Positions 1 to 10,696 of a DNA stretch of 64,000 nt are shown piece after piece. The stretch is from Sporomusa ovata DSM 2662 (GTDB lineage: Bacteria > Bacillota > Negativicutes > Sporomusales > Sporomusaceae), in contig NZ_ASXP01000001.1 of the NCBI RefSeq assembly GCF_000445445.1, forward strand, positions 666,501 through 730,500, in the 5' to 3' direction. Numbering within the stretch: position 1 is the first letter of the stretch; every line of letters starts with the position of its first letter. The notes below the pieces were generated by a model. That model was not told where the DNA came from and did not search any database. It worked only from the letters and a program-made list of their open reading frames with translations. The position numbers were made by a program, and so were the translations under genes.

Positions 1-31
1 GAAAAGTATAGGATTTTATTATATAAGATTT

Positions 32-130
32 TCAGTAGTTGGGAGTTTCTTTATTCTGAAAACCAAATCCTTGCGCCCAAATGATCTTTTGATCATCTAC
101 CAACGCAATACGGAGACCGACAATTTTATT
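32..130 (-). pseudogene. Remnant of a serine hydrolase (beta-lactamase-like) gene
   Basis: The minus strand between two stops encodes about 32 residues including IVGLRIALVDD and IIWAQGFGF. This pattern resembles the N-terminal strand pair of class C beta-lactamase-type serine hydrolases (PxG-x-x-x-A-V-x-x-D-G-K-x-x-x-x-K-G-F-G-Y). No start codon or catalytic SxxK segment follows, so I read it as a relic next to the peptide cluster. The identification is by pattern only. Confidence 0.4.
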
Positions 131-132
131 TC

Positions 133-1422
133 ATGGTAAGAAGTAAAAATCAAAAAATGAAAAAAGGTGATGCTTTGTTTTTTCAGAATCCAGTATTTGT
201 TTTTGCCGACTTTCGCAGAATTTATCTTGCAAAACTAGTCAGCAATATTGGGGAACGCTTCTTTTTGATAGCAGTTTCCTGGTGGGTACTGCATAGCCCG
301 GTAGAAAATAGCAATAGTTTATTAGGTTTTATTATGGGCGCAGCGACTGTAGCGCGGATTGTATTTGGTCCGGTTATGGGTGTTTATGCAGACAGATATA
401 ATAAAAAGCAATGTATGCTTGTAGCTGCGATAATACCAATGTTTATTGTAGCTGGGTTAATTTTAGTTTTTCCCTGGGTAGAACAGCATTTACTTTCTTT
501 ATGGGTGTTTCATTTTTGTATAGCCAGTTTTTTACCGTTAATGATGGCAGCTTCAACAAGCAGTCTTCCATTAGTTGTGCATAAAGATGATATAGCGAAA
601 GCGGTTGCGATGGATGGCGGAATTCTTTTTATTGGACAGGCAGTTGGCTCGACTGCGGCAGGGGCATTTATTATGCTTGCAGGTGTAATAGGAGCCTTTT
701 ATGTGAATGCGGCAGCTTATGGTATCGCAATTTTATGCTTACTGCGTATAAAAAGTAATTTACACGTAGAGCAAGCTAAACCAGAAACACAACATAGTAT
801 GTGGAAAGATATTAAAGAAGGATTCCATTATTTTGCGCAAAATACTTTGGTTCTACGGTTAGTTGCCATTTTTTGCGTAGCAAATTTTTTTATGTCACCG
901 ATTATGATTGCTATTCCTATTCTTACAATAGAGGTTTTTAATGGAACTGCATTTGATATGTCACTTTTGGAGCTAAGTTTGGCATTAGGGGCGGTTTTTA
1001 TGAGTGGAATATTAGGAAGTTGGCAAAGAGAATTTTCTTTGTCGAGGATATTACCCTTTACTATGTTGCTAAACAGCGGTGTTTTGCTGGCAATTTCACA
1101 AAGTAGAGAGTTTTATTTTATTTGTATTGCGCTATTTTTAATGGGATCTAGTATCAGTGTGACAAATGCTGTAGTTATGGCTAAAATGCAAAAAATCATT
1201 CCGGATGCAATCAAAGGCAGGATTTTTTCTTTGGGTATGATGGGAGCACTGCTTGTTGCACCGGTTGCGTTGGCGCTGACGGGGATTCTGAGTGATTCTT
1301 TGGGGATTAAGAATGTTATATTTATAAATGGAGTTGCTTTTATAATAGTAGGGATGGCGGCTTACTTCCTTTTTAAAAATGAGATAAATTTTACGGAGAG
1401 CAGAGATGGCAACAATTTATAA
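133..1422 (+). CDS. MFS transporter, probable peptide exporter
   Basis: A 429-aa membrane protein with about twelve hydrophobic segments, of the MFS_3/EntS type often found exporting non-ribosomal peptides and siderophores. The loop between the second and third helices has the MFS signature (GVYADRYNKK near residue 84). A large soluble loop around residues 210-235 separates the two six-helix halves. The start is uncertain: the first ATG has only a weak GGAG about 17 bases upstream, and a second in-frame ATG lies at 157. Its 3' end overlaps a decayed NRPS start (1406), so exporter and synthetase were probably once directly coupled. The cargo is inferred from context only. Confidence 0.8.
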   Translation: MVRSKNQKMKKGDALFFQNPVFVFADFRRIYLAKLVSNIGERFFLIAVSWWVLHSPVENSNSLLGFIMGAATVARIVFGPVMGVYADRYNKKQCMLVAAIIPMFIVAGLILVFPWVEQHLLSLWVFHFCIASFLPLMMAASTSSLPLVVHKDDIAKAVAMDGGILFIGQAVGSTAAGAFIMLAGVIGAFYVNAAAYGIAILCLLRIKSNLHVEQAKPETQHSMWKDIKEGFHYFAQNTLVLRLVAIFCVANFFMSPIMIAIPILTIEVFNGTAFDMSLLELSLALGAVFMSGILGSWQREFSLSRILPFTMLLNSGVLLAISQSREFYFICIALFLMGSSISVTNAVVMAKMQKIIPDAIKGRIFSLGMMGALLVAPVALALTGILSDSLGIKNVIFINGVAFIIVGMAAYFLFKNEINFTESRDGNNL

Positions 1423-1650
1423 AGAAGATACTTTTTATCCGGTGAATAAATCACAAAAAGCTATGGTATTAGAAAAAAACTGCTTTCAGATCCATTAGTG
1501 TATAATTTGTGGGGCCTATTCAAATTACATAGTGATGCCCAATAGACAAAGAAAAATTCAGGCCCGCTTATCAGGCTGTAATTGACAGCCTGATAAGCGG
1601 GCTTTTTTGTAGAGCAAGCAGGAGAAAGAAACGTTGTAGTGAATGAGGTA
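1406..1650 (+). pseudogene. Decayed duplicate of the NRPS 5' end
   Basis: From 1406 the sequence encodes MATIYKEDTFYPVNKSQKAM, nearly identical to the first residues of the intact NRPS at 1946. It then shifts frame and stops after about 30 codons. Base-level similarity to the NRPS start continues to about 1650, with several deletions. The fragment overlaps the last codons of the exporter, so it marks an older NRPS start or a recombination scar. A perfect terminator hairpin now lies inside it. Confidence 0.85.
1562..1608 (+). terminator. Rho-independent terminator inside the decayed NRPS copy
   Basis: A perfect 18-bp stem (1562-1579 with 1585-1602), a 5-base loop and six T. It would end transcription from the exporter before the intact NRPS. 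The matching coding stretch in the NRPS (about 2098-2150) forms only a partial hairpin. Confidence 0.9.
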
Positions 1651-1945
1651 AAATTTAAAAAATAGTAGTCAGACATTGCTCTAGACGACTATTTTTTCAT
1701 GTGAATTTATGGAATTTAACTTTCGCAGCACAAATTAGGCAGGTAGTTGGAAAAGGCTTATGAAGCCGTTTAATATAGTGAATAGTGAACTAGCGATGAA
1801 ATTAGCTTTGGTGGGAGCAATCTTTTGAGCAAAACTTTAAGTAATCTTTAAAATATAGCTGCTTAAAGCATGCTATACTGATAATATAGATTAGGCTTGA
1901 AGTTAAGTCACCAGATACGTTGTATCAATAACAGAGGTGAAACCA

Positions 1946-4900
1946 ATGTATAAAGAAGATACTTTATATCCAGTGAATAAATCACAAAAAGCTATGGTAT
2001 TAGAAAGACAACTGCTTTCAGACTCACTAGTGTATAATTTATGGGGGTTGTTCAAATTACATAGTGAAGCCCCCATTGATATAGAAAAATTCTGGCAAGC
2101 TTATCAGGCTGTGATTGAAAGACAGCCTGAAACGCGGGCCTTTTTTGTAGAGCAAGAAGGAGAAATTTATCAAAAAATAGCGGCCAAAGTTACCTATGAT
2201 ACTCCTTTATATAAGGTCGATTCCCTGGAAGAATTATATGCCTTAAAAGCAAAGCTGAATACGCCTTTTGATGTAAGCAAAGCACCGTTATTTAAAGTTG
2301 CTTTAATTGAATGGGGAGATGACCTGTATTTTTTCTATTGTGTCTATCACTCGATCACTGATACCATCGGGGTTATTGAATGGTTTCAAGAAACGTTGGA
2401 TTTTTATTCGGGAAAAGAGTTAAAACCATTAGCGGTTACGGCAATTGATTTTGCCGAGGAAGAAGCCTTACGCCATAAATCCGGTCTATTAGAAGAACAG
2501 GAAAAGTTCTGGCTTGCCGAATATCAAGACGGTGTACCGGCCCTGGATATGGCGACAGATATGCCTCGCCCTGCCATCTTACAGCATGAGGGCCGCCGGA
2601 TGGTTTTTGATGTGGATGAAGCGATGGCAAGTGGAATCAAGCAAGTTGCCAAAAAAAATAAGGCAACGCCATTTTCTGTGATGTTAGCAGCCTATAGTGT
2701 GTTAATGTCCAGGTATACAGGTAAAGAGGATATGGTCATCGGCGTGCCTTTTGCGGGACGTATGCAGCGAAAATATGCAAGAACGATCGGCATGTTTATC
2801 AATAATCTGCCCTGGCGAATGAAACCGTCTGCGGATAAAACGCTTGACGATTTCATCAAAGAAATTGATGAAAAGAAAGCCCTGATGAATGAAAATCAAG
2901 AATATCCTCTGGCAAAACTGGTGGAAAAATTAGGGGTACCAACCGATACATCCCATAATAGTCTGTTTGATGTGGCATTTAATTTTATCCCGGCGATTGG
3001 TGGAGTGCAGAGTGATGCGTTATCAATGGAATTTGTTCGTGATGATGTTGATCCGGCAGTTTCCGATATTGCCTTTCGGGTAAATAAAATGCCTAAGTCC
3101 TATTATATCGAGTTGACATATAGTAAAGCCTTGTTTGAAAGAACGACGATGGAACAATTCGCGCGTCACTATCTGGTGGTGTTACGCGAAATAATTGCCG
3201 ACTCGTCGGTAACGATAGCTAACATCCGGGTCCTGGATGAAACAGACAGGAAGTTGCTCCATACGTTTAATGATACCCGGGAAGCATATGATGAGCCGTT
3301 GACAATTGTAGATTTATTCAAAAAAAATGTAGGTAAATATCCGGATAGAATGGCCGTAATATGCAACAACATAAGCTTAACATATGCTGAGCTGAACAGA
3401 CAGACAAACCGGATTGCACAGGCTTTAAAGAAACGAGGTATTGGCCGGGAAGATGTTGTTGCTTTTATGCTGCCGCGTACGGAAAATTTGCTGTGTGCTT
3501 TATTTGGTATATTGAAGGCCGGTGCGGCTTTTCTGCCGATTGATCCGGAATATCCGCCAGAGCGGATTACCCATGTGTTAACAGACAGCCAGGCAAAATA
3601 TATTGTGATAGCTGATGCCGACAAAGAAAAAATTGCAAGTGGCAATTATATTGATATTGCCGAATTATTGGCAGAAGAAAATCAAAGTGATTTAGACAGC
3701 AACATCCGACCGGAAGATTTATGTTACATGATTTATACATCGGGTTCAACGGGAAAACCCAAAGGCGTTATGATCGAACATAAAAATGCAGTTAATTTTA
3801 GTCAGCCGTTAACCAAGCAGCTTTTGACAAAATCCATCGCTGAGCTTGGCCATACAGCAGTAACGATTGGAACCATTGCCTTTGATATCGCGCTGAGCGA
3901 AATTTTTCCGGCGCTTGCTAATGGCTTGACTTTAGTATTGGCGGATGAAGAGGAGACTCGCAGCCCCATTGCACTCGGAAACTTGATGCTGGCGAAAAAA
4001 GTGGATGTACTGCAAATTACGCCGTCCAGATTGTTGGCATTTTTAGAAGATGGTACCTTTAGAAAAGCGTTAGGAAACCTGACAGTATTGTTATCAGCGG
4101 CAGAAGTATTTACGCCGAAGCTGCTGGCGCAAATACGAAGCCTGACAACCGCCAAAATACTCAACGGTTATGGACCGAGTGAATGTTGTATCGGGGTAAG
4201 CTTTGATGAGATTACCGGCGATCTGGTGACAATTGGCCGGCCAATTAGCAATGTGGAAATTCACATTTTAGATGCCTATGATAATGAAGTACCGCTTGGT
4301 GTATACGGAGAATTATGCATTGCAGGAGCCGGTGTAGGCCGCGGCTATTATAACCGTCCGGAACTTACGGCAGAGAAATTTGTCATGTGGCAAGGCAAAA
4401 GAATGTATAAGACTGGTGACTTTGCCGCCTGGCGGCAAGATGGCAGATTGTCCTTCAAAGGCCGGGTAGATGACCTGGTAAAATTGAATGGTCTCAGGAT
4501 TGAACTGGGAGAAATCGAAAATGCCATACAGAGTTTTGGTGGAATCAAACGTGCGGTTGTTCTGGTGCAAAGCATTGCGGATAAGGAGTATCTTTGTGCG
4601 TATTATCAGGGTGAAGCGGCAGTTGATATAGAAAAATTAAGAGCCTATCTGGCAAAAAGTTTGGTTAGGTATATGATACCGGCGGTATTTATCAAGGTTG
4701 AAACCTTTGTGGTTACTCCGAACGGCAAGATAGACAAACAGGCATTGCCGAAACCGGATCTGACAAATTTACAAACAGCGTACGTAGCGCCAGTGACCAA
4801 AGAAGAAGAGCTGCTTTGTAAAATAATGCAGGAGGCCTTGGGCGTAGAACGAGTTGGTATGAATGATGATTTCTTTGCGCTTGGGGGTACATCAATTAAA

Positions 4901-7900
4901 GTTATTCAACTGCAATTGAAAATCTATCAACAAATGCAGAGACAGCTAAGAATCAGCGACTTATTTGTGTATACAACGCCGCAGTTGCTGCTGGGACTAT
5001 TAGAAAAAAATGATGAAACCGAAATGCTGCCGGTTGCACCAGAAAGCTATCCGACAACGCCGGCACAGCGGCAAATGTATATTTTAAGATATAGCGAAAC
5101 AAGTGCAACAAACTATAATATTCCGATGACCTACCGTATTTGGGGGAAATTATCGCGAGAAAAATTTGAGCAAGCTTTTGCGAAGCTTGTGGCAAGACAT
5201 CGTGGACTGCGTACCTATTTTTTTGAAAAGGAAGAGAATGTCCGGCAAGGTATTGTTGACAAAATCCAATATACGATTCTTCAGCAACAGGCCGAAACCG
5301 AAAAACAGGCCAAGGAAATTATTGCATCCTGGATACAGCCGTTTGATATAAGTAAGCCAGGTATCTTCAGGCTGGGCTTGATAGAACTCAGCCCGGAGGA
5401 AACTATTGTATTTTTAGATACCCATCATAGTATCATTGATGGCTTATCCGTAACGGTACTAATGAAAGAATTAATGCAACTCTATCATGGGGAACCCCTG
5501 AAAGAAAAACGTGTTGATTATAAAGATTTTGCCGTGTGGCAAAATGACAGAATCGCAGCGGGATTATTCGAAAAGCAAGATGCGTATTGGCTGGAAGTTT
5601 TTAAAGATGAGATCCCAGTACTTGAGCTAGAAACTGATGAGCCAAGACCCCTGGTGCGCAGTGATGCGGGCCGGGATATTTTGTTTGAAATTGACCGGGA
5701 TTTGACGCGGGATTTAAAACAAGTCGCCCAACAAGAAAAGACAACTTTATTTACCGTACTCTTTGCAGCTTATGCGGCATTTATTGCCCGCTATACAAGA
5801 CAGGAAGATATTGTAATCGGCGTGCCATTTTCCGGACGGGTGCATCCTGATACTGAAAGTATGGTTGGCATGTTTGTCAGTATACAGGCTATTCGTGTTA
5901 AACCATCAGGTGAGAAAACCTTTGCTGAATATCTGCGCGAAGTAAAGGAAATTATGCAAAACGCGCAGGAAAATCAGGATTATCCTATTGAGAGGCTTGT
6001 CAGAAAACTGGGGATAAAGACAGACGCAGCCCATAACCCGCTCTTTGATATCGTATTTAATTTTTTGCCGGCAACTGAGAACATTAAGTATGATGATATT
6101 TCGCTGCAAAGTTTTATGACAGACTATAATCAAAGTAAATTTGATATGACGATGACAGTCTTTGATCAGACAGAAACCTTATGCCTGGATATGAATTATT
6201 GCAGTGCTTTATTCAAAGCAGAAACGATGGAGCGGCTGTTAACCAACTTCAAGAGCTATTTGGCGGCAATTCGCCAACCGGAAGAAAAACTCAAAAATAT
6301 TGACTTTATTGCCATGGAAGAAAAAAAAGAAAGCTTATTGAAAGATTTCCAAAACGTAGATGCCACCATTTTGCAGGATACAACCTATATCGAACTATTT
6401 GAGGAACAGGCGGCAAGAACGCCGGACAATATCGCGGTAGTCGATAAAAATAAGTCACTGACGTACCGGGAGCTAAGTGAAAGGGCCGATGTACTTGCCG
6501 GGGAGCTTAGTAAACAGGGCGTGCAAACCGAAAGCATTGCGGCGGTTATGCTGCCGCGCACGGTCGAATATATGATTGCCGTACTAGCGATTATGAAAGC
6601 CGGAGGTGCCTATCTGCCGATTGATGCGGAGTATCCGTTGGCAAGGATCGAACATATGCTGACAGATAGCCGGGCGCTTGTCCTAATTAGCCATGAAGCA
6701 TATCGAGAAAAAGTTGTCGGCTTCGCTAATAAATTTATCGCTTTAGAAACCTTTGATTTTACACAAAGCGGCGCAAAACAACAGGTAATCCATCAGCCAC
6801 ACGACCTGGCTTATGTAATTTATACGTCAGGTTCTAAGGGAAAACCCAAAGGAGTTATGCTGGAACAGCATAACTTGCTGAATGTTGCCCTGTGGGCGAA
6901 AAAGCGCTTTGCGATAAACGAAAAGGATGCGCAATCAGCTTATTTTAGTTTCAGCTTTGACGGCTCAGTGCGTGAACTCTTTCCTGCTCTCATCAGTGGA
7001 GCCAGTGTACATATCCTGACGGAAGAACTACGGTTATCTCCCGAAAAAATTAAAGAATATATCGAAACCCATGAGGTTACGCTGAGTATCTTCCCGACTC
7101 AGTTTGCAGAAATCTTCATGCAGATCAGCCAAAATATTACGTCGTTAAGAGCAATGGCAATTGGTGGGGAAAAATTAAAGCATTATGAACCTGTCCCCTA
7201 TGAAATTGTCAACGAGTATGGACCGACGGAAAATACGGTTATCTCCACCTTCTTTAGCGTAGACAAATTATATAAAAATATTCCGATAGGGAAACCGGTA
7301 GCGAATGTTGGTTGTTATGTTGTGGATCAGAATTTAAAATTGCAGCCAATTGGAGCATTGGGAGAATTATGTGTCAGTGGCAATCAGGTAGCCAGAGGCT
7401 ATTTGTACCAGGAAGAGTTAACAAAACAAGTCTTTGTGGACAACCCGTACCAAAGAGGTGAAGCAGACGTAAAACTCTACCGGACAGGAGATTTGGTAAG
7501 ATGGTTAGCTGATGGCAACCTCGAATACATCGGCAGAATCGATGAACAGGTAAAACTGCGCGGGTTTAGAATCGAAATGGGTGAAATCGAAAGCAAACTA
7601 GCAGCCTATCCCGGGATTACATCAGCTGTTGCCGAAGTAAAAGAAATCAATGCTACGCGGCACTTGTGCGCTTATTTTACAGCTAATCAGGCAATTGCTA
7701 CAGAGAACCTGCAACGTTACTTAGCAGAAACGCTCACTGACTACATGGTGCCAACCGCGTATCTGCAGCTTGACAAACTGCCGTTAACACCAAACGGGAA
7801 AATCAATCGCAAGGCATTGCCGCTCATTCAGTTGCCAGCTAACGCAAGCTATGCAGCGCCCAGAAATGAAATCGAAACAGTATTGGCGCAAACAATGGCC

Positions 7901-10696
7901 AAGCTATTGCAAATGGAAAGCGTAGGAATTGATGACAGTTTTTTCTCGCTTGGCGGTGACTCGATCAAAGCAATCCGTATAGCATCGTTACTGCGCCAAC
8001 ATGGCATGAAAGTAACGGTAGCTGATATTATGCAAGGAAAAACAATACGGGCAATCGCCGCCAAAGTAAGAAAGATTGACAATGCAGCAGCAGCTGATAA
8101 TAACCCAATAAGCGGTGAAGTTCCACTAACATTTATTCAAAGGTATTTCTTTGCTCAAAATTTACCGGTTGAAAATCATTTCAATCAATCGATCGTGCTT
8201 ACAAGTAACGAGCCAATCAACTGTTGTGGAGTGCAAAAAGCATTGCAGGCGTTAACAGAGCACCATGATATGCTAAGAGCAGTATATTGCGCAAAGAAAC
8301 AAGTGATCAGACCAATAGCAGCAGGCGAGAAATATTATGAACTGCAGGAACTAAGCTATCAGGATAGTGAAGATTGGGAGCAAAAAATGAACCAAGCTTG
8401 TACCAAGCTGCAAGCAAGTATAGATTTAGAAAAGGGAGAAATCGTAAAAGCCGCAATCATAAGAACTGCGGAAAAGGAGCTGCTGTTTCTAGCGATACAT
8501 CATCTGGTAGTAGACGGAGTATCCTGGCGCATTATAGTCGAAGATATTAATACCGCTTATGAACAAGCTATAAACAATCAAACCATACAATTGCCGGCAA
8601 AGACAACCTCGTTTCAAGAATGGAGCCGGGAAATTCTAAAATATAGCCAAAGTGAAAAACTGCAAAAAGAAACTGCGTATTGGCAAGCCGTAGATTCCCA
8701 AGTAGCAGCCGGACGGTTAAAAGAAAATTTGGGAGAATTAATAAAAGAAGCCAAGCAAGAACCAATAAGGCAACCTGGTATCAACACAATTATGGTGCAG
8801 CTATCAAACCAACAGACCCAGCAATTACTGCTAAAAACATCGAAAGCCTATAATACAGAGATAAATGATGTATTGCTCTGTGCTGTAAGCCGAAGCATAA
8901 ACCAGCTAACCGGCCAAAAACAAATCAGCATCAATGTAGAAGGACATGGACGCGAATCAGTAAATGACAAGCTGGATATCGACCGAACCGTTGGTTGGTT
9001 TACCAGTCTGTACCCTATAATAATACAAGATATTGGCAGCGACATCGGGTCAGACATAAAAAATGTTAAGAAAACGCTGGAAATGGTTCCAGAGCATGGA
9101 ATTGGTTATGGGATCAGGTCGGAAAAGGTGGTGATAACGGACAGAAAAGAAAACCAGGCAGACATAACATTTAATTACATGGGAAACCTAAGCGAAAATT
9201 TAACAGACAGGCAGGTATTTGTATTAGAAGATACAATACAACGTGGCAAAGATGTGGATGATCGCAATCATTTTGGTACAGATATTTCGATCAATGCAGT
9301 GATAGCCCAAAAGCAAATGATAATTACTGTAAGGTATGAACAGGCTGAATATCCAAAAGAAATTATAGAGCAATTAAGCAGTCATATCATCAAGCAACTG
9401 CAAGCAATAATTACACATTGCGTTCATTGCCAAGAAGCAATGCCTATAGAACCAAATAGAAAAGCAGAAGAATTTACGTATAATCAAGCTGCTATTGCCG
9501 ATACATATCCAATGACCAGTGTGCAAAAAAGCATGGTGTATCTAGCAAAGAATAGTTCAGAGGCGTATTATCATGAACAGACGTTGTATGAAATAACTTA
9601 TCCTGTAGATGCTCAGCAACTAAAGGAACGGCTAAGACAAGTAACCGCCGCGCATGAAGTGCTTAGAACCTGGTTTGATTTTTCACAGGAAAGCCAAGCG
9701 ATGCAGATGGTAAACAAAGCAGATACCATTGATTTCTTTTATCAAGATATCAGCAGCTTTAGTAAAAAAGCGCAGCAAAGCTATGTAGAAACATTGCAGT
9801 CATTAGATAGAAAACAGGGTTTTGATTTTACCAAGGCACCATTATTTAGAGTGAAATTAATACAGTTGAATGAAACCAGCCAGCTGCTGCTGATCTGTTT
9901 TTTCCATGCAATACTAGATGCTTGGAGTATGGGTATCCTAATGAGTCAGCTATTGAGTAAAGAGGAAAACATAGAACGGTCACCGTCAAATCATAACTAT
10001 GCAGACTGGTTAATGCGCCAGGACAAAGAACAGGCGAGAGAGTTTTGGCGAAGCTATCTGGGAGGAACCAAGCAGGCGACAATTATACCCAGGACAGCCA
10101 GTGGAGTAAGTCAACAATGTACAGAAAAATTTGTTATCAATGAAGCAGAACTGAGCATAATCAATACCTATTGTCAAAAACAGGAGATAACTTTAAGTAC
10201 CTATATCCAGGCCGCGTGGGGAAACAGCCTGATGGAGCTGAATGGGACAGAAGATGTAACTTTTGGTTATACCCTGTCAGGGCGATCAGAAGAAGTAGTG
10301 GACACCGAAATAATGGTAGGAAATTTTATCAATACGGTACCAATACGAGTGAGAAGGTTGGGGGAAAGTGGCAACAATCAAGTGCAAAAGTTGCAGGAAG
10401 ATACAATCCAAATGCAAAAATATGCGTATTTATCATTAGGAGAAATCCAACAAGCGGCTAGGCTAAGGCATGCGGCCTTTGACCACTTTATAACCTTTCA
10501 AAATATGCCGTTAGTTAAAAGTAAAGTAGGTATAAAGGCAATGGGTGGTCACAATAAAAGTATACATCACTTACATGTTATCGTGGTGCCAGGTACTGAG
10601 CTTATCATAGCGATAGCTTATGATAGTGGTTATCACAATTATGAACAGATACAAAATATAGCAAAGGTGTTTAGGGAAAAATTACAAAGTTTATAA
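1946..10696 (+). CDS. Non-ribosomal peptide synthetase, C-A-T-C-A-T-E-C
   Basis: A 2916-aa synthetase that would activate and join two amino acids. The order by motif is: C (YHSITD near 134), A (YTSGSTGKPKG near 595, YGPSE near 743, YKTGD near 821), T (LGGTS near 980), C (HHSIIDG near 1161), A (YTSGSKGKPKG near 1627, YGPTE), T (LGGDS near 2003), an E-type domain (HHLVVDGVSW near 2187) and a last C (FHAILDA near 2653). The second histidine of HHxxxDG is kept in all C/E domains. Substrate codes read by eye, D-I-S-Q-L-A-G-I-G and D-G-R-I-A-G-E-V-I, match nothing I recognise. There is no thioesterase; the C-terminal C domain must use a carrier in trans, probably the next protein. The ATG at 1946 is chosen because AGAGG lies 8 bases upstream. 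Confidence 0.93.
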   Translation: MYKEDTLYPVNKSQKAMVLERQLLSDSLVYNLWGLFKLHSEAPIDIEKFWQAYQAVIERQPETRAFFVEQEGEIYQKIAAKVTYDTPLYKVDSLEELYALKAKLNTPFDVSKAPLFKVALIEWGDDLYFFYCVYHSITDTIGVIEWFQETLDFYSGKELKPLAVTAIDFAEEEALRHKSGLLEEQEKFWLAEYQDGVPALDMATDMPRPAILQHEGRRMVFDVDEAMASGIKQVAKKNKATPFSVMLAAYSVLMSRYTGKEDMVIGVPFAGRMQRKYARTIGMFINNLPWRMKPSADKTLDDFIKEIDEKKALMNENQEYPLAKLVEKLGVPTDTSHNSLFDVAFNFIPAIGGVQSDALSMEFVRDDVDPAVSDIAFRVNKMPKSYYIELTYSKALFERTTMEQFARHYLVVLREIIADSSVTIANIRVLDETDRKLLHTFNDTREAYDEPLTIVDLFKKNVGKYPDRMAVICNNISLTYAELNRQTNRIAQALKKRGIGREDVVAFMLPRTENLLCALFGILKAGAAFLPIDPEYPPERITHVLTDSQAKYIVIADADKEKIASGNYIDIAELLAEENQSDLDSNIRPEDLCYMIYTSGSTGKPKGVMIEHKNAVNFSQPLTKQLLTKSIAELGHTAVTIGTIAFDIALSEIFPALANGLTLVLADEEETRSPIALGNLMLAKKVDVLQITPSRLLAFLEDGTFRKALGNLTVLLSAAEVFTPKLLAQIRSLTTAKILNGYGPSECCIGVSFDEITGDLVTIGRPISNVEIHILDAYDNEVPLGVYGELCIAGAGVGRGYYNRPELTAEKFVMWQGKRMYKTGDFAAWRQDGRLSFKGRVDDLVKLNGLRIELGEIENAIQSFGGIKRAVVLVQSIADKEYLCAYYQGEAAVDIEKLRAYLAKSLVRYMIPAVFIKVETFVVTPNGKIDKQALPKPDLTNLQTAYVAPVTKEEELLCKIMQEALGVERVGMNDDFFALGGTSIKVIQLQLKIYQQMQRQLRISDLFVYTTPQLLLGLLEKNDETEMLPVAPESYPTTPAQRQMYILRYSETSATNYNIPMTYRIWGKLSREKFEQAFAKLVARHRGLRTYFFEKEENVRQGIVDKIQYTILQQQAETEKQAKEIIASWIQPFDISKPGIFRLGLIELSPEETIVFLDTHHSIIDGLSVTVLMKELMQLYHGEPLKEKRVDYKDFAVWQNDRIAAGLFEKQDAYWLEVFKDEIPVLELETDEPRPLVRSDAGRDILFEIDRDLTRDLKQVAQQEKTTLFTVLFAAYAAFIARYTRQEDIVIGVPFSGRVHPDTESMVGMFVSIQAIRVKPSGEKTFAEYLREVKEIMQNAQENQDYPIERLVRKLGIKTDAAHNPLFDIVFNFLPATENIKYDDISLQSFMTDYNQSKFDMTMTVFDQTETLCLDMNYCSALFKAETMERLLTNFKSYLAAIRQPEEKLKNIDFIAMEEKKESLLKDFQNVDATILQDTTYIELFEEQAARTPDNIAVVDKNKSLTYRELSERADVLAGELSKQGVQTESIAAVMLPRTVEYMIAVLAIMKAGGAYLPIDAEYPLARIEHMLTDSRALVLISHEAYREKVVGFANKFIALETFDFTQSGAKQQVIHQPHDLAYVIYTSGSKGKPKGVMLEQHNLLNVALWAKKRFAINEKDAQSAYFSFSFDGSVRELFPALISGASVHILTEELRLSPEKIKEYIETHEVTLSIFPTQFAEIFMQISQNITSLRAMAIGGEKLKHYEPVPYEIVNEYGPTENTVISTFFSVDKLYKNIPIGKPVANVGCYVVDQNLKLQPIGALGELCVSGNQVARGYLYQEELTKQVFVDNPYQRGEADVKLYRTGDLVRWLADGNLEYIGRIDEQVKLRGFRIEMGEIESKLAAYPGITSAVAEVKEINATRHLCAYFTANQAIATENLQRYLAETLTDYMVPTAYLQLDKLPLTPNGKINRKALPLIQLPANASYAAPRNEIETVLAQTMAKLLQMESVGIDDSFFSLGGDSIKAIRIASLLRQHGMKVTVADIMQGKTIRAIAAKVRKIDNAAAADNNPISGEVPLTFIQRYFFAQNLPVENHFNQSIVLTSNEPINCCGVQKALQALTEHHDMLRAVYCAKKQVIRPIAAGEKYYELQELSYQDSEDWEQKMNQACTKLQASIDLEKGEIVKAAIIRTAEKELLFLAIHHLVVDGVSWRIIVEDINTAYEQAINNQTIQLPAKTTSFQEWSREILKYSQSEKLQKETAYWQAVDSQVAAGRLKENLGELIKEAKQEPIRQPGINTIMVQLSNQQTQQLLLKTSKAYNTEINDVLLCAVSRSINQLTGQKQISINVEGHGRESVNDKLDIDRTVGWFTSLYPIIIQDIGSDIGSDIKNVKKTLEMVPEHGIGYGIRSEKVVITDRKENQADITFNYMGNLSENLTDRQVFVLEDTIQRGKDVDDRNHFGTDISINAVIAQKQMIITVRYEQAEYPKEIIEQLSSHIIKQLQAIITHCVHCQEAMPIEPNRKAEEFTYNQAAIADTYPMTSVQKSMVYLAKNSSEAYYHEQTLYEITYPVDAQQLKERLRQVTAAHEVLRTWFDFSQESQAMQMVNKADTIDFFYQDISSFSKKAQQSYVETLQSLDRKQGFDFTKAPLFRVKLIQLNETSQLLLICFFHAILDAWSMGILMSQLLSKEENIERSPSNHNYADWLMRQDKEQAREFWRSYLGGTKQATIIPRTASGVSQQCTEKFVINEAELSIINTYCQKQEITLSTYIQAAWGNSLMELNGTEDVTFGYTLSGRSEEVVDTEIMVGNFINTVPIRVRRLGESGNNQVQKLQEDTIQMQKYAYLSLGEIQQAARLRHAAFDHFITFQNMPLVKSKVGIKAMGGHNKSIHHLHVIVVPGTELIIAIAYDSGYHNYEQIQNIAKVFREKLQSL

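Noticed and set aside
2..139. Plus-strand frame open from the left edge, overlapping the exporter start
   Set aside because: Its translation resembles nothing, while the minus strand of the same bases shows a serine-hydrolase-like pattern.
3169..3645. 158-aa minus-strand frame within the NRPS
   Set aside because: It is antisense to the conserved first A domain and has no family resemblance.
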